From positions 1 to 13,595 of the forward strand of contig JAAWSW010000033.1 of assembly GCA_022801735.1 (NCBI GenBank): DNA of 13,595 bases, in the 5' to 3' direction. Positions within the stretch are counted from its first letter, which is position 1, and each line of letters starts with the position of its first letter. The stretch is from Bacilli bacterium (GTDB lineage: Bacteria > Bacillota_I > Bacilli_A > RF39 > UBA660). Positions 13,240-13,595 of the stretch are shown in pieces. Under the pieces are notes generated by a model. The model was not told the origin of the DNA. It made no database searches and worked only from the letters and a program-made list of their open reading frames with translations. A program made the translations under genes and the position numbers.

Positions 13240-13595
13240 ATGAAGATAATCGCACATAGAGGGAATGATGAAATTCATTTAGAAAATAGTATGGAATCAA
13301 TTATAAATAGTTTGTCTATTTCTTATATTGATGGTGTTGAATTTGATATTAGACATACGAAAGATTATGATTTTGTTATTCACCATGATCCTTTTTATAA
13401 AGGTTATTATATAGAAAAAACAAGGCTTAGTTTACTTCAGAAAAAAGGACTTAATTCATTGGAAGAAGTATTAAAGTCTATTAATTCTGATAAAATAATT
13501 ATAATCGAAATTAAAGAAGAATCTAGTAAGTTTAAATATATGCTTATTAAGTTACATAAAATTTTAAAGAAATATAATTTAAATTATTATTTATG
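13240..13595 (+). CDS. Glycerophosphodiester phosphodiesterase family protein (3' end cut off)
   Basis: The frame runs open to the right edge, giving the first 118 residues. The GDPD signature is complete: AHRGN with His6-Arg7-Gly8, Glu15-Asn16 (LENS), Glu34 and Asp36 (GVEFDIRHTKD), and the second catalytic His49 followed by Asp50 (IHHDP). These are the catalytic histidines and metal ligands of enzymes that split glycerophosphodiesters into glycerol-3-phosphate and an alcohol. There is no signal peptide, so a cytoplasmic (UgpQ-like) enzyme is likely. GAGGTG five bases before the ATG supports the start. TATACT at 13218-13223 could be a -10 but has no good -35. The preceding terminator suggests it begins a new transcription unit. 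Confidence 0.9.
   Translation, partial: MKIIAHRGNDEIHLENSMESIINSLSISYIDGVEFDIRHTKDYDFVIHHDPFYKGYYIEKTRLSLLQKKGLNSLEEVLKSINSDKIIIIEIKEESSKFKYMLIKLHKILKKYNLNYYL

Overview
This window is a compact, strongly AT-rich stretch of a low-GC Gram-positive (Firmicutes/Bacilli-type) genome. Every gene reads on the + strand. Intergenic gaps are short, and most start codons follow a clear purine-rich Shine-Dalgarno. The valine T-box riboswitch, the SpoIIID-like regulator, Gram-positive-type LexA boxes and thyX in place of thyA all fit this group. An uncultured gut lineage near the Erysipelotrichales/RF39/Mollicutes border is a reasonable guess, but it is inference only. The code is standard 11: two genes end in TGA and tryptophans are TGG.

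Left part (1-5765). The window opens inside a secreted, cysteine-rich membrane protein whose C-terminal helical hairpin resembles type IV secretion pilins (VirB2/TrbC type). A consensus promoter and a complete valine T-box then control an HD-domain hydrolase overlapping valS, encoding valyl-tRNA synthetase. Next come two single-gene units: a type IV prepilin, and a paralogue of it that has lost the prepilin peptidase site. Each ends in a small terminator that overlaps or abuts the stop codon.

Middle (5790-9815). One operon runs from an extended -10 promoter to a strong terminator: lepA (EF4), a SpoIIID-like DNA-binding protein, an unrecognised 243-residue helical protein, and hemW. The last two overlap by four bases.

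Right part (9816-13595). A 275-base gap with a second strong terminator is followed by the most interesting segment. Two successive promoters share a nearly identical 21-bp block, and in each a LexA-like operator (GAAC-N4-GTTT core) fills the space between -35 and -10. The first drives a DinD homologue (Bro-N type). The second drives a small HD-domain phosphohydrolase. This looks like a two-promoter DNA-damage (SOS) module. It sits directly upstream of thyX and tmk, which make dTMP and dTDP. The window closes inside a glycerophosphodiester phosphodiesterase gene.
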